From assembly GCA_024276695.1 (NCBI GenBank), contig JAJRWR010000017.1, positions 1 to 64,000 of the forward strand: DNA of 64,000 nt. Direction: 5' to 3'. A program made the translations under genes and the position numbers. A model generated the notes under the pieces. The model was not told the origin of the DNA. It searched no databases and worked only from the letters and a program-made list of their open reading frames with translations. Of the stretch, positions 45,601 to 54,267 are shown piece after piece; the stretch's first letter is position 1; each line of letters begins with the position of its first letter. Origin of the DNA: an archaeon. Its GTDB lineage: Archaea > Thermoproteota > Nitrososphaeria > Nitrososphaerales > Nitrosopumilaceae.

Positions 45601-47652
45601 TTGGCTTTTTATTCTGGATTGTTACATGATATTGGAAAAATAAATCCAGTTTATCAGGAGATATTTTATGAAACAAAAAACAGAAAACAAGTAGAAGAAA
45701 AAATACTAGAAAAATACGTCAAAGAACATTCAAGATTTTCTGCTTGGACTGTAGATAAGCTATTGGAAAAAAGAGGTCTTGATCATAGTACAATTGACAA
45801 AATAACTGTATTAATTTATGGACATCATTCCACAATTAGAGGAAACCTTGGAAGTGTAGAAGGGAATAAATTTACAGCGACCAAAGATACAATTTCCCAA
45901 GTATTACCTGAATTTAGATCACAAGCATCAAATTGTTCTAAATTCTCAGAACTTAATTGGGATTCATGTTTGGAGGAATTTCAATACCCTGTAGATTTTC
46001 AGGTCAACCTTTCAGAGTTCAAAAATTCACTTGATGATTATTTGGAGATATCCTGTGCATTTTCATGCCTACTTCAGGCAGATAGAGGCAGTTTTGACAA
46101 GTGGTATATACCTAATTTTGATTTGAAATTACAGACCCAGTCTCTAATTTCAGACAGTCCTCTTGGAAAAATCCGTACAGATTTTCAAAAACAGGTAATG
46201 GATAACTTTGATGAAGCCCAGGGAATTTCAATAATTAATGCACCTACAGGAATTGGAAAGACCAAGGTATTTTTGGATATCATTAATCAATATTCAGAAA
46301 ACAAAGATGTTGAGCGAATATTTTACTTTTCCCCATTACTTGCATTAACTGAAGACTTTGAATCAAAGATAGCATCCGTAATATCAAAAAACCAGCAAGA
46401 AGATATTTTGATTTACAACCATCTGTATTCCGGTTCCTTACAAGATAAGAGAGAAGAAGGAGAAACTAGAATCTCTAATCAATGGATATTTGAAAATGAA
46501 TCATTTAACAAAAAATTTGTCATAACTACTACTCAGAGATTACTCATGACAATTTACTCTAACAAATCTCGAGACAAAATGAAGATGGCATCATTTAGAA
46601 ACTCAGTATTAATTATTGATGAAGTTCAAACAATTCCAAAATCAATACTATCCAATCTGAAAGATATTTTCAAAAAAATGAATCAATACATGAGAACCAA
46701 ATTCATTTTAGTTAGTGCGACAATTCCTCATGAGATAAGTGACATTAAACGAGTTGAATTATCTTTAGAAACTTTGAAAGATTATTTATCTCAGACAAAA
46801 AAGCAAATCTCACTTCAACCCCTAGATGTAAAGACCATTCCAATTAAAAAAACACTAGTAATGGCAAACACCAGAAAAAAGGCAGTACAACTATATTCTG
46901 AAATTAAGCAAGAATATCAAGACAAAAAAATAATCTACATCTCTACTGGAATTAGAAAAAAAGACAGAATACGTATAATCCAAGACCTGCCTAAAATATA
47001 TGAGTATGTCCTTGTTGCAACTCAGGTAGTCGAAGCAGGTGTAGACATTGATTTCTCACATGTGTTTAGAGAGCAGACACCACTTGATAATCTCATTCAA
47101 GTGATGGGCAGATTAAACAGAGAGGGGAAAAACCCTGAGGCAAAATTAGTTATTTATCCTACAGACGGTAATCCAATTCCTTATAGTCCATTAGAATTTC
47201 AAGTGACTCAGGAAAAAATTTTAGGCATCACTAATTCTATGCAAATATATGATATTTTAGATCAATATTATTCTGAGATTTCTGAACGAAATACGAGTAA
47301 TTCTGAGGCTGCAGAGAAACTAGAACGACTAATTGCAAGAATGGATTTTGATGGGGTATGGGAATTTGTCAGAAATAAGGTATTTCAGGAAGATAGTCGT
47401 GATACCGTGTTTATTCCAGATATTGAGTACTGGGATGAGGTAAAAAATGGATTACTATGTGGAGTGACTCGTGAAAGTTTCAAAGAATTTGGAAATTTGA
47501 CAGCATCACTTCCAATTTCACTAGATAAAGTTGGGGCAGAATTTTTTGATGAAGAATTAATAGAGAAAAATATTCTGTTACCAAAAAAAGAACACCTCGA
47601 AATAATTTATGATAAAGATATGGGATTAGACAAATGGATAACAAAAGAATAA
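45601..47652 (+). CDS. cas3: CRISPR helicase-nuclease Cas3, 5' end apparently broken
   Basis: 683 residues from a TTG. HD nuclease residues: GLLHDIGKINPVYQ, KEHSRFSAW, IYGHHS. Helicase: Walker A NAPTGIGKTK, Walker B IIDEVQ, VSATIP, and VLVATQVVEAGVDIDFSH with QVMGRLNREG. The HD domain's usual first His is absent from this frame. It can be read upstream as WQEHTSELEES in another frame (45522-45572), followed by TAA and then LTKFSQHIL. The true gene probably began near ATG 45494 and has suffered a stop and frameshifts, or the sequence has errors. Overlaps cas6 by 19 bases. Confidence 0.88.
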   Translation: MAFYSGLLHDIGKINPVYQEIFYETKNRKQVEEKILEKYVKEHSRFSAWTVDKLLEKRGLDHSTIDKITVLIYGHHSTIRGNLGSVEGNKFTATKDTISQVLPEFRSQASNCSKFSELNWDSCLEEFQYPVDFQVNLSEFKNSLDDYLEISCAFSCLLQADRGSFDKWYIPNFDLKLQTQSLISDSPLGKIRTDFQKQVMDNFDEAQGISIINAPTGIGKTKVFLDIINQYSENKDVERIFYFSPLLALTEDFESKIASVISKNQQEDILIYNHLYSGSLQDKREEGETRISNQWIFENESFNKKFVITTTQRLLMTIYSNKSRDKMKMASFRNSVLIIDEVQTIPKSILSNLKDIFKKMNQYMRTKFILVSATIPHEISDIKRVELSLETLKDYLSQTKKQISLQPLDVKTIPIKKTLVMANTRKKAVQLYSEIKQEYQDKKIIYISTGIRKKDRIRIIQDLPKIYEYVLVATQVVEAGVDIDFSHVFREQTPLDNLIQVMGRLNREGKNPEAKLVIYPTDGNPIPYSPLEFQVTQEKILGITNSMQIYDILDQYYSEISERNTSNSEAAEKLERLIARMDFDGVWEFVRNKVFQEDSRDTVFIPDIEYWDEVKNGLLCGVTRESFKEFGNLTASLPISLDKVGAEFFDEELIEKNILLPKKEHLEIIYDKDMGLDKWITKE

Positions 47653-48287
47653 AAATATGCTATGCAGTACTGGATTTTGATTCAGATTACAAGGTAACAC
47701 CTGTCAAATTAAGAGGTTTTTTAGCACATCTTTTTGCAAATATTTCTGAATTTCACCATCATTCAGATAGTGCATATCACTATCCACTGATACAGTACAA
47801 AAGAATTGAAAAGAAACTAGCAGTAGTTGGAATAAAAGAATTTGCAGATATTATTTTTCAGAACATGTCTAGATTAGATCACATAACTACTGAAACAGAA
47901 AAGATTCCATTAAACAATATCGAGATTAAAAGTAGTTCATTTGAAGTAGAACAAGTTCCACAAAAATACAAATTCATATCACCTTGGCTTGCATTAAATG
48001 AAAAAAATTATGCAAAGTTTAAGGAATTGACAAATAATGAAAAGAGACCATTCTTAGAAAAAATACTTGTTGGAAATATCTTATCTTTATTGAAAGGATT
48101 GGACATATTTGTGGATCATAAAATTATTGTATCCATTACAAAGTTTAACAGTGTTAGAATCACTGCTCATCAAAACAGTTTTGCAGGAATTTATGCAGAG
48201 TTTGAATGCAATACATTACTACCTGAATATCTTGGTCTTGGTAAAAGTGTCACAAAAGGATTGGGAGTAATAAAGAAAATATCATGA
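47634..48287 (+). CDS. cas6: CRISPR RNA endoribonuclease Cas6 (Cas6b-like)
   Basis: 217 residues. The segments KLRGFLAHLFA, FHHHSDSAYHYPLIQYKRI, FISPWLALNEKNYAKF and the glycine-rich C-terminal loop LGLGKSVTKGLGVIKK match the Cas6b-type RAMP family. It is expected to cut the repeat just before AUUGAAAC, leaving an 8-base 5' handle. The histidine cluster at residues ~41-50 may hold catalytic residues. The first ATG overlaps cas3 by 19 bases and the stop overlaps cas1 by four. Confidence 0.85.
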   Translation: MDNKRIKICYAVLDFDSDYKVTPVKLRGFLAHLFANISEFHHHSDSAYHYPLIQYKRIEKKLAVVGIKEFADIIFQNMSRLDHITTETEKIPLNNIEIKSSSFEVEQVPQKYKFISPWLALNEKNYAKFKELTNNEKRPFLEKILVGNILSLLKGLDIFVDHKIIVSITKFNSVRITAHQNSFAGIYAEFECNTLLPEYLGLGKSVTKGLGVIKKIS

Positions 48288-49240
48288 TAATCGAGGTAAG
48301 CACTCATGGCAGCACCATAAAAAGAGATCATGATTCTTTCGTAATTCAGTCAAAGGATGAAAAAACTGAGATTCCAGCAGAAAAAGTTGATGCGGTAATA
48401 ATTACAGCAAACTCCTTGATCAGTACACATGCAGTACGATTATGCGTTGAAAAGCAGATACAGATGGTAATTTCAACATGGTCAGGAAAACCTGTTGCCA
48501 GATTATGGTCAAGTACTCCTGGAAAATCAACACAGCTAAGACGTAATCAGTATTTGAATCAAGACACCGTTATGGGATTTGAAATATCTGTAATGATCTT
48601 AGAGAAAAAACTACTAGAACAAAGAACATTTTTAAATAATTTAAAAAATAATCGAAATTCACCTCCGACAAAAATAGAGCGAGTAATTCCCACCATTACT
48701 AATTCTATTAAGAAAGTCCAAGATCTCAAGTATTCAAATGACTACAAATCCACTCTCTTGGGATTGGAAGGTGCATGTGCTGCAGGCTATTTCCAGGCAA
48801 TTTCATCGATTTTACCACAAAAATGGTCTACTGATAAACGAAGTCAGCACCCAGCACATGACAGTTTTAATGCCGTTTTAAACTATTTGTATGGAATGGC
48901 ATATGCCGATGTTGAGAAAATAATCATACTTTCAGGCCTTGATCCAAATGCGGGATTTTACCATGCTGATTCTTATGGAAAACCTACATTATCTTATGAT
49001 GTGATTGAGCTAGTACGACCAGTTGTAGATAGAATTGCAGTGACGTCATTTACCAAAAAAAGGGTTCATGATGATTGGTTTAAAATACAAGATAATGGTA
49101 TTGATGGCGTCTTTCTCTCAAAAACTGCAAGACAGTTTTTCATCTCATTATATGTTGAAAATGGACGTAAAATTATAGAGTCAAGATCATGGGATTTTTG
49201 CAAAAACATTATAAAAAAACTGCAAGGTAATGCCACATGA
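48284..49240 (+). CDS. cas1: CRISPR adaptation integrase Cas1
   Basis: 318 residues. Catalytic Glu in GLEGACAAGYFQAI, His in GFYHADSYGKPTLSYDVIEL, and the acidic residue in the same helix (VIELVRPVVDR) are all present, so the enzyme looks active. Beta-rich N-terminal domain, helical C-terminal domain. Coupled by ATGA overlaps to cas6 and cas2. Confidence 0.96.
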   Translation: MIIEVSTHGSTIKRDHDSFVIQSKDEKTEIPAEKVDAVIITANSLISTHAVRLCVEKQIQMVISTWSGKPVARLWSSTPGKSTQLRRNQYLNQDTVMGFEISVMILEKKLLEQRTFLNNLKNNRNSPPTKIERVIPTITNSIKKVQDLKYSNDYKSTLLGLEGACAAGYFQAISSILPQKWSTDKRSQHPAHDSFNAVLNYLYGMAYADVEKIIILSGLDPNAGFYHADSYGKPTLSYDVIELVRPVVDRIAVTSFTKKRVHDDWFKIQDNGIDGVFLSKTARQFFISLYVENGRKIIESRSWDFCKNIIKKLQGNAT

Positions 49241-49530
49241 AAAATATGTATTATGCAGTTTATGATATCAGTGATGATTCTACTCGCAGTTCAGTAATTC
49301 ACATTCTTAAAAATCAGGGATTTTCAAGGATTCAAAAAAGTGTTTTTTGTGGAAGTTTATCCGGGCAAAACAAAAAGGATTTGATTGAATCAATAAAGAT
49401 GATAGTAGATGAGAATGACTCTTTTTATTTAATATTGACTTGTAATCAATGCTTTGGCAAGATCAAAATAATCGGTAAAGGGTTTGATGAGGAATACGTT
49501 TCTGACAAGAAACCTGCAGTTGTATTATGA
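49237..49530 (+). CDS. cas2: CRISPR adaptation protein Cas2
   Basis: 97 residues, ferredoxin-like: YYAVYDISDDSTRSSVIHIL contains the conserved Asp, then FSRIQKSVFCGSL. It bridges two Cas1 dimers during spacer integration. ATGA overlaps on both sides. Confidence 0.95.
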   Translation: MKNMYYAVYDISDDSTRSSVIHILKNQGFSRIQKSVFCGSLSGQNKKDLIESIKMIVDENDSFYLILTCNQCFGKIKIIGKGFDEEYVSDKKPAVVL

Positions 49531-50120
49531 CTTTTCCACTTACCGTTACAGATGTAGTAGAATACGCATTTTGTCCAAAATTTACGTATTTTATCAATGT
49601 TCTAGGGTTAGGACAGTTTGAGCAAAAAAGAGGATCTGTTTCTGCTGGACGCAAACTACACAACAAACATGAAAGAAGTAATTTGGATTATGTTCCACAA
49701 GGATTCAAAGGGAAGAAAATTATTGCATGCAAATTCTTTTCAGAAAAATATGAATTGTCAGGCAAGATTGATGAGGCAATAGACATGGAAAACGAAATAA
49801 TACTAATTGAACGAAAGTACAGTGACAATCACAAAGTATATCCTGCACTCAGAATACAGTTGGGATTACTTTCTGTACTAATTGAAGAAAACATGCACAA
49901 GCCTGTAAGAAAAGCAATTGTAATTTTTAATAAAACACAAAGAAAAGCAATTCATGTCATTATCGATGATTCAATAAGAAATGAATCGCTAGAAATGTTA
50001 AATGATGTAAAAAAAATAATTAAAAGTGAAATTATGCCTGAATCTGAATTTGACAATAGATGTCTAAATTGTTGTTTTAGAAGAATTTGTCCTACGGGTT
50101 CTTTAAATAGTGACGAATAA
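49527..50120 (+). CDS. cas4: CRISPR adaptation nuclease Cas4
   Basis: 197 residues, RecB-like exonuclease with iron-sulfur cluster. Cluster Cys in EYAFCPKFTYF and CLNCCFRRICPTGS; nuclease residues in LSGKIDEAI, ILIERKYS and the later Gln (RIQLGLL). Expected to trim prespacers and select PAM. Last cas gene; the array starts 80 bases downstream. Confidence 0.94.
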   Translation: MTFPLTVTDVVEYAFCPKFTYFINVLGLGQFEQKRGSVSAGRKLHNKHERSNLDYVPQGFKGKKIIACKFFSEKYELSGKIDEAIDMENEIILIERKYSDNHKVYPALRIQLGLLSVLIEENMHKPVRKAIVIFNKTQRKAIHVIIDDSIRNESLEMLNDVKKIIKSEIMPESEFDNRCLNCCFRRICPTGSLNSDE

Positions 50121-50200
50121 TTTGTTGAAACCAAGAAATATGTTGATTAGATATGGTGAAAATTAATAAAATAGGCACAGATTCGGACATAATAGTTGCT
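50121..50200 (+). promoter_or_regulatory. CRISPR leader
   Basis: 80 bases between cas4 and the first repeat. AT-rich, with no ORF. The degenerate repeat is at the far right, so the leader is on this side and transcription is left to right. It includes TTGAAACCAAG-like sequence close to the cas4 stop. Short for a leader; cas-operon read-through is likely. Confidence 0.6.
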
Positions 50201-50816
50201 GTCAAAATGACAAATCCATCATAACAAGGATTGAAACACTATGAAGAAGACATACACAACATACTAGAACACCCGTCAAAATGACAAATCCATCATAACA
50301 AGGATTGAAACCGGAATTAATGAGGATAGGAAAAGTGGCTCCCTAGGTCAAAATGACAAATCCATCATAACAAGGATTGAAACTGTACCCTTGGACCAAT
50401 AAGTGCAGTTGTGAAGGAAGGTCAAAATGACAAATCCATCATAACAAGGATTGAAACCTCCATGTATTGCATACAGTCCATACCCTGATCTGAGTCAAAA
50501 TGACAAATCCATCATAACAAGGATTGAAACTTAAATGTTTAGTTAGCAGGACGTATCAAGGAAAGTCAAAATGACAAATCCATCATAACAAGGATTGAAA
50601 CGGGGTTTTGCTGGCGGTAACTCACCTAGAGATATTGTCAAAATGACAAATCCATCATAACAAGGATTGAAACCAAACGTAGTAACCATGTCTATTCATT
50701 TTTCTCCTGGGTCAAAATGACAAATCCATCATAACAAGGATTGAAACTCGTTGTATGAGTGTGCCAGTTCTTCCATGATATCAAGTCAAAATGACAAATC
50801 CATCATAACAAGGATT
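50201..50816 (+). CRISPR. CRISPR array, eight full repeats plus one degenerate terminal repeat
   Basis: 37-base repeats, starting GTCAAAATGACAAAT and ending GGATTGAAAC, at 50201, 50275, 50347, 50421, 50494, 50565, 50637 and 50711, all identical. A ninth at 50785 matches for 32 bases (to GGATT) and then diverges. Eight spacers of 37, 35, 37, 36, 34, 35, 37 and 37 bases. Within the repeat AATCC and GGATT can form a 5-bp hairpin, and the 3' ATTGAAAC is the typical crRNA handle. No spacer visibly matches other parts of the window. Confidence 0.98.
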
Positions 50817-51396
50817 AAAGTCGAGACTTGATAAAGTTAGCAAAAATCAATTCGGTAATACTACTGTATACATATCCCAGTTGTTTTTTGTGTAGCATAT
50901 AGAATCAAAGATGTATCATGTAATGTAGATGTTCAACTTATTATTTGTCAATTCATTTGTTAGAAGAAAACAAATGATCATTTAGTGAATATCAAGTGTA
51001 AAATAACTCATATTCTCTACACTAGTTTAACAGATATCTTTAGTATAGTAAATGCGGGCATTACAAAAATGGTCTATCAGGCATAACTGATTTTCTGTTA
51101 AACATTGTGTCAGGCATTACAGAATTACGTGTAGAAAATGTAGAGATTTGTAGTGCCTACATTTTCCAATATTTGTGAATTTTTTACATATATGTATTTT
51201 GTATATTGTTAACAAAATATGGAGATTGTTGTGCTTAACAAGTAAAATTGTTAATGTATGGATGTAGAAAATGGTCATCTGACACTTGACCTGACACAAT
51301 CTGTCAGGTGTTAGGTACAAAAGTAACCGAAATACTTATTTTAAAAAATAATTAAAAGATAGAAATGAGTTAACGATGATTCGTTAACATGTGGGT
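50817..51396. other. Noncoding region downstream of the array
   Basis: About 580 bases with no supported gene. AT-rich, with inverted repeats: ATTGTGTCAGG (51104-51114) against CCTGACACAAT (51290-51300); a hairpin GAAAATGTAG/CTACATTTTC (51134-51143, 51157-51166); and ACCTGACA/TGTCAGGT (51289-51296, 51302-51309). No transposase. It could be a mobile-element remnant, a structured RNA or an island boundary. Confidence 0.55.
51104..51300. repeat. 11-bp inverted-repeat-bounded segment
   Basis: A perfect 11-bp terminal-type inverted repeat encloses 197 bases, including an internal 10-bp stem with a 13-base loop. The layout resembles a MITE-like element, but no flanking target duplication is evident, and a structured RNA is equally possible. 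Confidence 0.4.
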
Positions 51397-51651
51397 TTAA
51401 CGATTAGAAAGGCTGTTTGATTTTACAAATGTCCAAATCTTTTTGGTCATTTCACTTGGTGCAATTGGTTTCTTACCAAATACTTGTTCTACAGTTTCAG
51501 AACGTCCTGCAAAACTGATTGCATATCCACCAAATGCTGATTTTTTAGCTTTTGATTTAGTTGCTTTCTTTTTTGATGCTGTTTTTCTTTTTGTTGTAGC
51601 CTTTTTTGTTGTAGCTTTTCTTTTGGTTGTGGTTTTCTTTTTTACTGCCAA
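51397..51651 (-). CDS. Lysine-rich SWIB-like chromatin protein
   Basis: 84 residues. About 38 Lys/Thr/Ala-rich N-terminal residues resembling a histone tail, then a short domain ending IAPSEMTKKIWTFVKSNSLSNR, which resembles part of a SWIB/MDM2 domain. Probably DNA-associated. Small proteins of this design are common in ammonia-oxidising archaea. Confidence 0.7.
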   Translation of the reverse strand: MAVKKKTTTKRKATTKKATTKRKTASKKKATKSKAKKSAFGGYAISFAGRSETVEQVFGKKPIAPSEMTKKIWTFVKSNSLSNR

Positions 51652-51687
51652 TTTCTTGTAATTTTATTTCAAATAAAGTATAATAAC

Positions 51688-52344
51688 TTACACTTTTAGA
51701 TAACTCAACACAAGATGATTTTTGAGCCTCTTGATTGATTTAAGTCGTAGTTTAGGAGATTCTGAAATCTTATCGAATCCTTTGCCTTGAACTAGAGAAA
51801 TTGCATTATTTCCTCCAATTATAAAAGGTGAAATGGTAATTATTAATTCATCAAAAAGATTTTGTTTTATGAATTCCCAATTTACAGTCCCACCACCTTC
51901 AATTAGAATTGTTTTAATTTTTTTCTCTGAAAGTTTTTTTAATAATAATTTTATATTTACAGATTTTTTACCTGTAGTAATTATTTCTACAGAGAAATTA
52001 TTTAGTTTTTGAAGATTAGATTTTGTAATTTGTTTAGATACTGCAATAATTGTAGGAACTTTATTGGATGTTTGTAAAATTTTTGATTTTATAGATATTT
52101 CACCTTTAGAATCAAGTATTATCCTAACAGGATTTTTTCCTCTAGTATGACGTACAGTCAATGAAGGATTGTCTTTCATTACAGTATTTTTTCCAATTAG
52201 TATTCCATCAACTTTAGTTCTTAGTTTATGGAGTCTAACAAAATCTTCAGTTGAAGATAGTTTAGAATTACCGATTCTAGTAGCAATTTTTCCATCAATA
52301 GATATTGCTGCACTTAAAATGACATATGGTTTAGATTTTGCCAT
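51688..52344 (-). CDS. arfC: 2,5-diamino-6-ribosylamino-pyrimidinone 5'-phosphate reductase
   Basis: 218 residues, RibD C-terminal-type reductase without the N-terminal deaminase. LSAAISIDGKIATRIGNSKL, VDGILIGKNTVMKDNPSLTVR and ILIEGGGTVNWEFI are typical. It reduces the ribosyl side chain in archaeal riboflavin synthesis. Overlaps the amidohydrolase start by 14 bases. Confidence 0.9.
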   Translation of the reverse strand: MAKSKPYVILSAAISIDGKIATRIGNSKLSSTEDFVRLHKLRTKVDGILIGKNTVMKDNPSLTVRHTRGKNPVRIILDSKGEISIKSKILQTSNKVPTIIAVSKQITKSNLQKLNNFSVEIITTGKKSVNIKLLLKKLSEKKIKTILIEGGGTVNWEFIKQNLFDELIITISPFIIGGNNAISLVQGKGFDKISESPKLRLKSIKRLKNHLVLSYLKV

Positions 52345-53521
52345 GTATTATTTTCCCTCCAATCATTACAGCTTTAATTGTAGATTCAGATGCTCTATGG
52401 ACAATAGATGCATGTGGATTGTGCATCGGTTCTAAATCTAATGCATGTTTATCTAAAAAAATACAATCAGCTAAGTTTCCAGATTTGATTATTCCAATAT
52501 TTTTATTTAAAATTTTTCCACCATTTACAGTAGCCATCTTAAGAATCTCTTTAGGTTCAATTCTTTTTTTGTGTATCCCCATAGTCACTTTCCAAATAAA
52601 ATCCATCTCTCTAAACATATCTGGTGAGTTAATCATCACATTATCTGTGCCTAATCCTATTGTACAGTTGGATTTTTGCATTAATTCAATGTCAGGAATT
52701 CCTTCCGCAAGTGATGAATTAGCTCTTGGACAAATTACAATACCCCTAGTTTTTTTAGATACTAAATGAAGATCAGATTTTGACGCATACGTCATATGAA
52801 CTAAAAAATCAGGTTTTAGCGTTAAAGCCCTAATAGTTTCTGATTTTCCAGTAATTTTTTTTGATTTGGTAATACTTTGTTTAGTTTCGGATGAATGGAT
52901 TGCTCTAATCTTTGATATTTTAGAATAGTAATTCAACACAGAATTACTATTTTCATTTGCACCACTGATACCTATGCCGTCACATTTTTTGAGTAATGAT
53001 AAGAATTCAGAGGATTTTGTGCTAGGAAACGATAAATTTTTTTTGATTTCTTTAGTATCTTGATAAAATTCCATACGCCCTAAAATTATGGAACGTATAG
53101 GAATATCAGATAGAACCTTTTTTAGTAAAATCACTCCCTCTAATCCACCTTCTCTAAAATCAACAAAAGTTGTAATCCCTTTTCTAATCATAGAATAACA
53201 TGTATTTTTCATAAAATTTCCCAAATGCTCATTTGATGTGTTTTTAAGAATTTTTGATTTAGCGCCAAATACAGGATGGATCTTTTGATCAACTGTTTTG
53301 TCTAAAGAAATGTCTTTTCCAATCGAGTCTCCGATATGCGTATGTGCATTAATAAATCCAGGAATCATCAATAGTCCTTCACAGTCTACAGATTCTTCTT
53401 TTACATTTGATTTAATTTTTGATTGAATCTTTTTAAATTTATCATTTTTAATTTGTATATCAGTATTTGGAATAAAATCCAAATCTTGTCCAGATAATAT
53501 GCTGATGTTTTTAATTAACAT
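52331..53521 (-). CDS. Amidohydrolase of the riboflavin operon, putative aminohydrolase
   Basis: 396 residues, ATZ/TRZ-type (guanine/SAH/cytosine deaminase-like) fold. Metal ligands and catalytic residues visible: INAHTHIGDS, RAIHSSET, HMTYAS, CPRANSSLAEG and GLGTDNVMINSPDMF. It overlaps arfA by seven bases and arfC by 14, so it is made with them. Candidate for the unassigned riboflavin deaminase in archaea, or for the formamide hydrolase step; not a proven function. Confidence 0.85.
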   Translation of the reverse strand: MLIKNISILSGQDLDFIPNTDIQIKNDKFKKIQSKIKSNVKEESVDCEGLLMIPGFINAHTHIGDSIGKDISLDKTVDQKIHPVFGAKSKILKNTSNEHLGNFMKNTCYSMIRKGITTFVDFREGGLEGVILLKKVLSDIPIRSIILGRMEFYQDTKEIKKNLSFPSTKSSEFLSLLKKCDGIGISGANENSNSVLNYYSKISKIRAIHSSETKQSITKSKKITGKSETIRALTLKPDFLVHMTYASKSDLHLVSKKTRGIVICPRANSSLAEGIPDIELMQKSNCTIGLGTDNVMINSPDMFREMDFIWKVTMGIHKKRIEPKEILKMATVNGGKILNKNIGIIKSGNLADCIFLDKHALDLEPMHNPHASIVHRASESTIKAVMIGGKIIHGKI

Positions 53522-54267
53522 GATAATTCATAAACTTCAGGTTTTTCTTTGCCTGAATCTCGAATTTTCCTTATAGTATCAAGGGATTTTGTGGCTAATT
53601 TTACTGCCTCTCTACCTGTATTTGCATTACCTATTCCACAATTCAAAGAAATTTTATCGTTATTTTTTACCATATTGATAAAATCTTGTACAGATTTTTT
53701 TGCTTCATCATTTGATACTACCATAAAATTATCACCTCCCATAAAAAATGTGAGAGAATTTTTTTCTAAAAAGAATTTAGACATTTTTGAATATAACTCA
53801 AAGATTACTGATGAAATTTCATAGGGGGAATCAGTTTTCCTTCTGGAAGTAAGGTCATCTACATCTAAGTGCATTATAGAAACTTTAGAATTAGATTTAC
53901 CATTAATGAAACCAAAAATATTATGTTCTGTGTTTAAAATAATTTTATTTTTCTTTCCTTCATATGCTTTCAAGTTTGCATCAAATGGAGTATTTCCAAT
54001 ACCAATAGATATTGTTAATCTAATGTCAAATAATTTTTCAAGTGTTTCTTGGATTTGAATATGATCTTCCAAGTCTAAACCATTTGAAACCACAAAAAAT
54101 TCATCAGATCTATTAAGAAAAACTATACAATTCTTTTCAGAAAATAATTTTTGTACTTCTTTGTAGAGTGAAGCTTGAAGCATTTGGAGTTCATGTTCTC
54201 TATCGCTTCCTAAAGTCAAGGTCCAAGGACCATATTCTGTAATTTTTAAGATACTTAGTTGAATCAT
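53515..54267 (-). CDS. arfA: GTP cyclohydrolase III
   Basis: 250 residues, archaeal GTP cyclohydrolase IIa (ArfA) type, GGDEF-like fold with two related halves (LTISIGIGNTPFDANLKA, FMGGDNFMVVSNDE, SLNCGIGNANTGREAVKLA). Converts GTP to the formylamino-pyrimidine nucleotide that starts archaeal riboflavin synthesis. Overlaps ribH by four bases. Confidence 0.92.
   Translation of the reverse strand: MIQLSILKITEYGPWTLTLGSDREHELQMLQASLYKEVQKLFSEKNCIVFLNRSDEFFVVSNGLDLEDHIQIQETLEKLFDIRLTISIGIGNTPFDANLKAYEGKKNKIILNTEHNIFGFINGKSNSKVSIMHLDVDDLTSRRKTDSPYEISSVIFELYSKMSKFFLEKNSLTFFMGGDNFMVVSNDEAKKSVQDFINMVKNNDKISLNCGIGNANTGREAVKLATKSLDTIRKIRDSGKEKPEVYELSC

Noticed and set aside
51104-51300. Insertion sequence
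   Set aside because: Inverted repeats are present but there is no transposase or target duplication; reported only as a repeat.
51117-51320. 67-codon - strand frame after the CRISPR array
   Set aside because: Composition is atypical and it overlaps the hairpins and inverted repeat; no family match visible.
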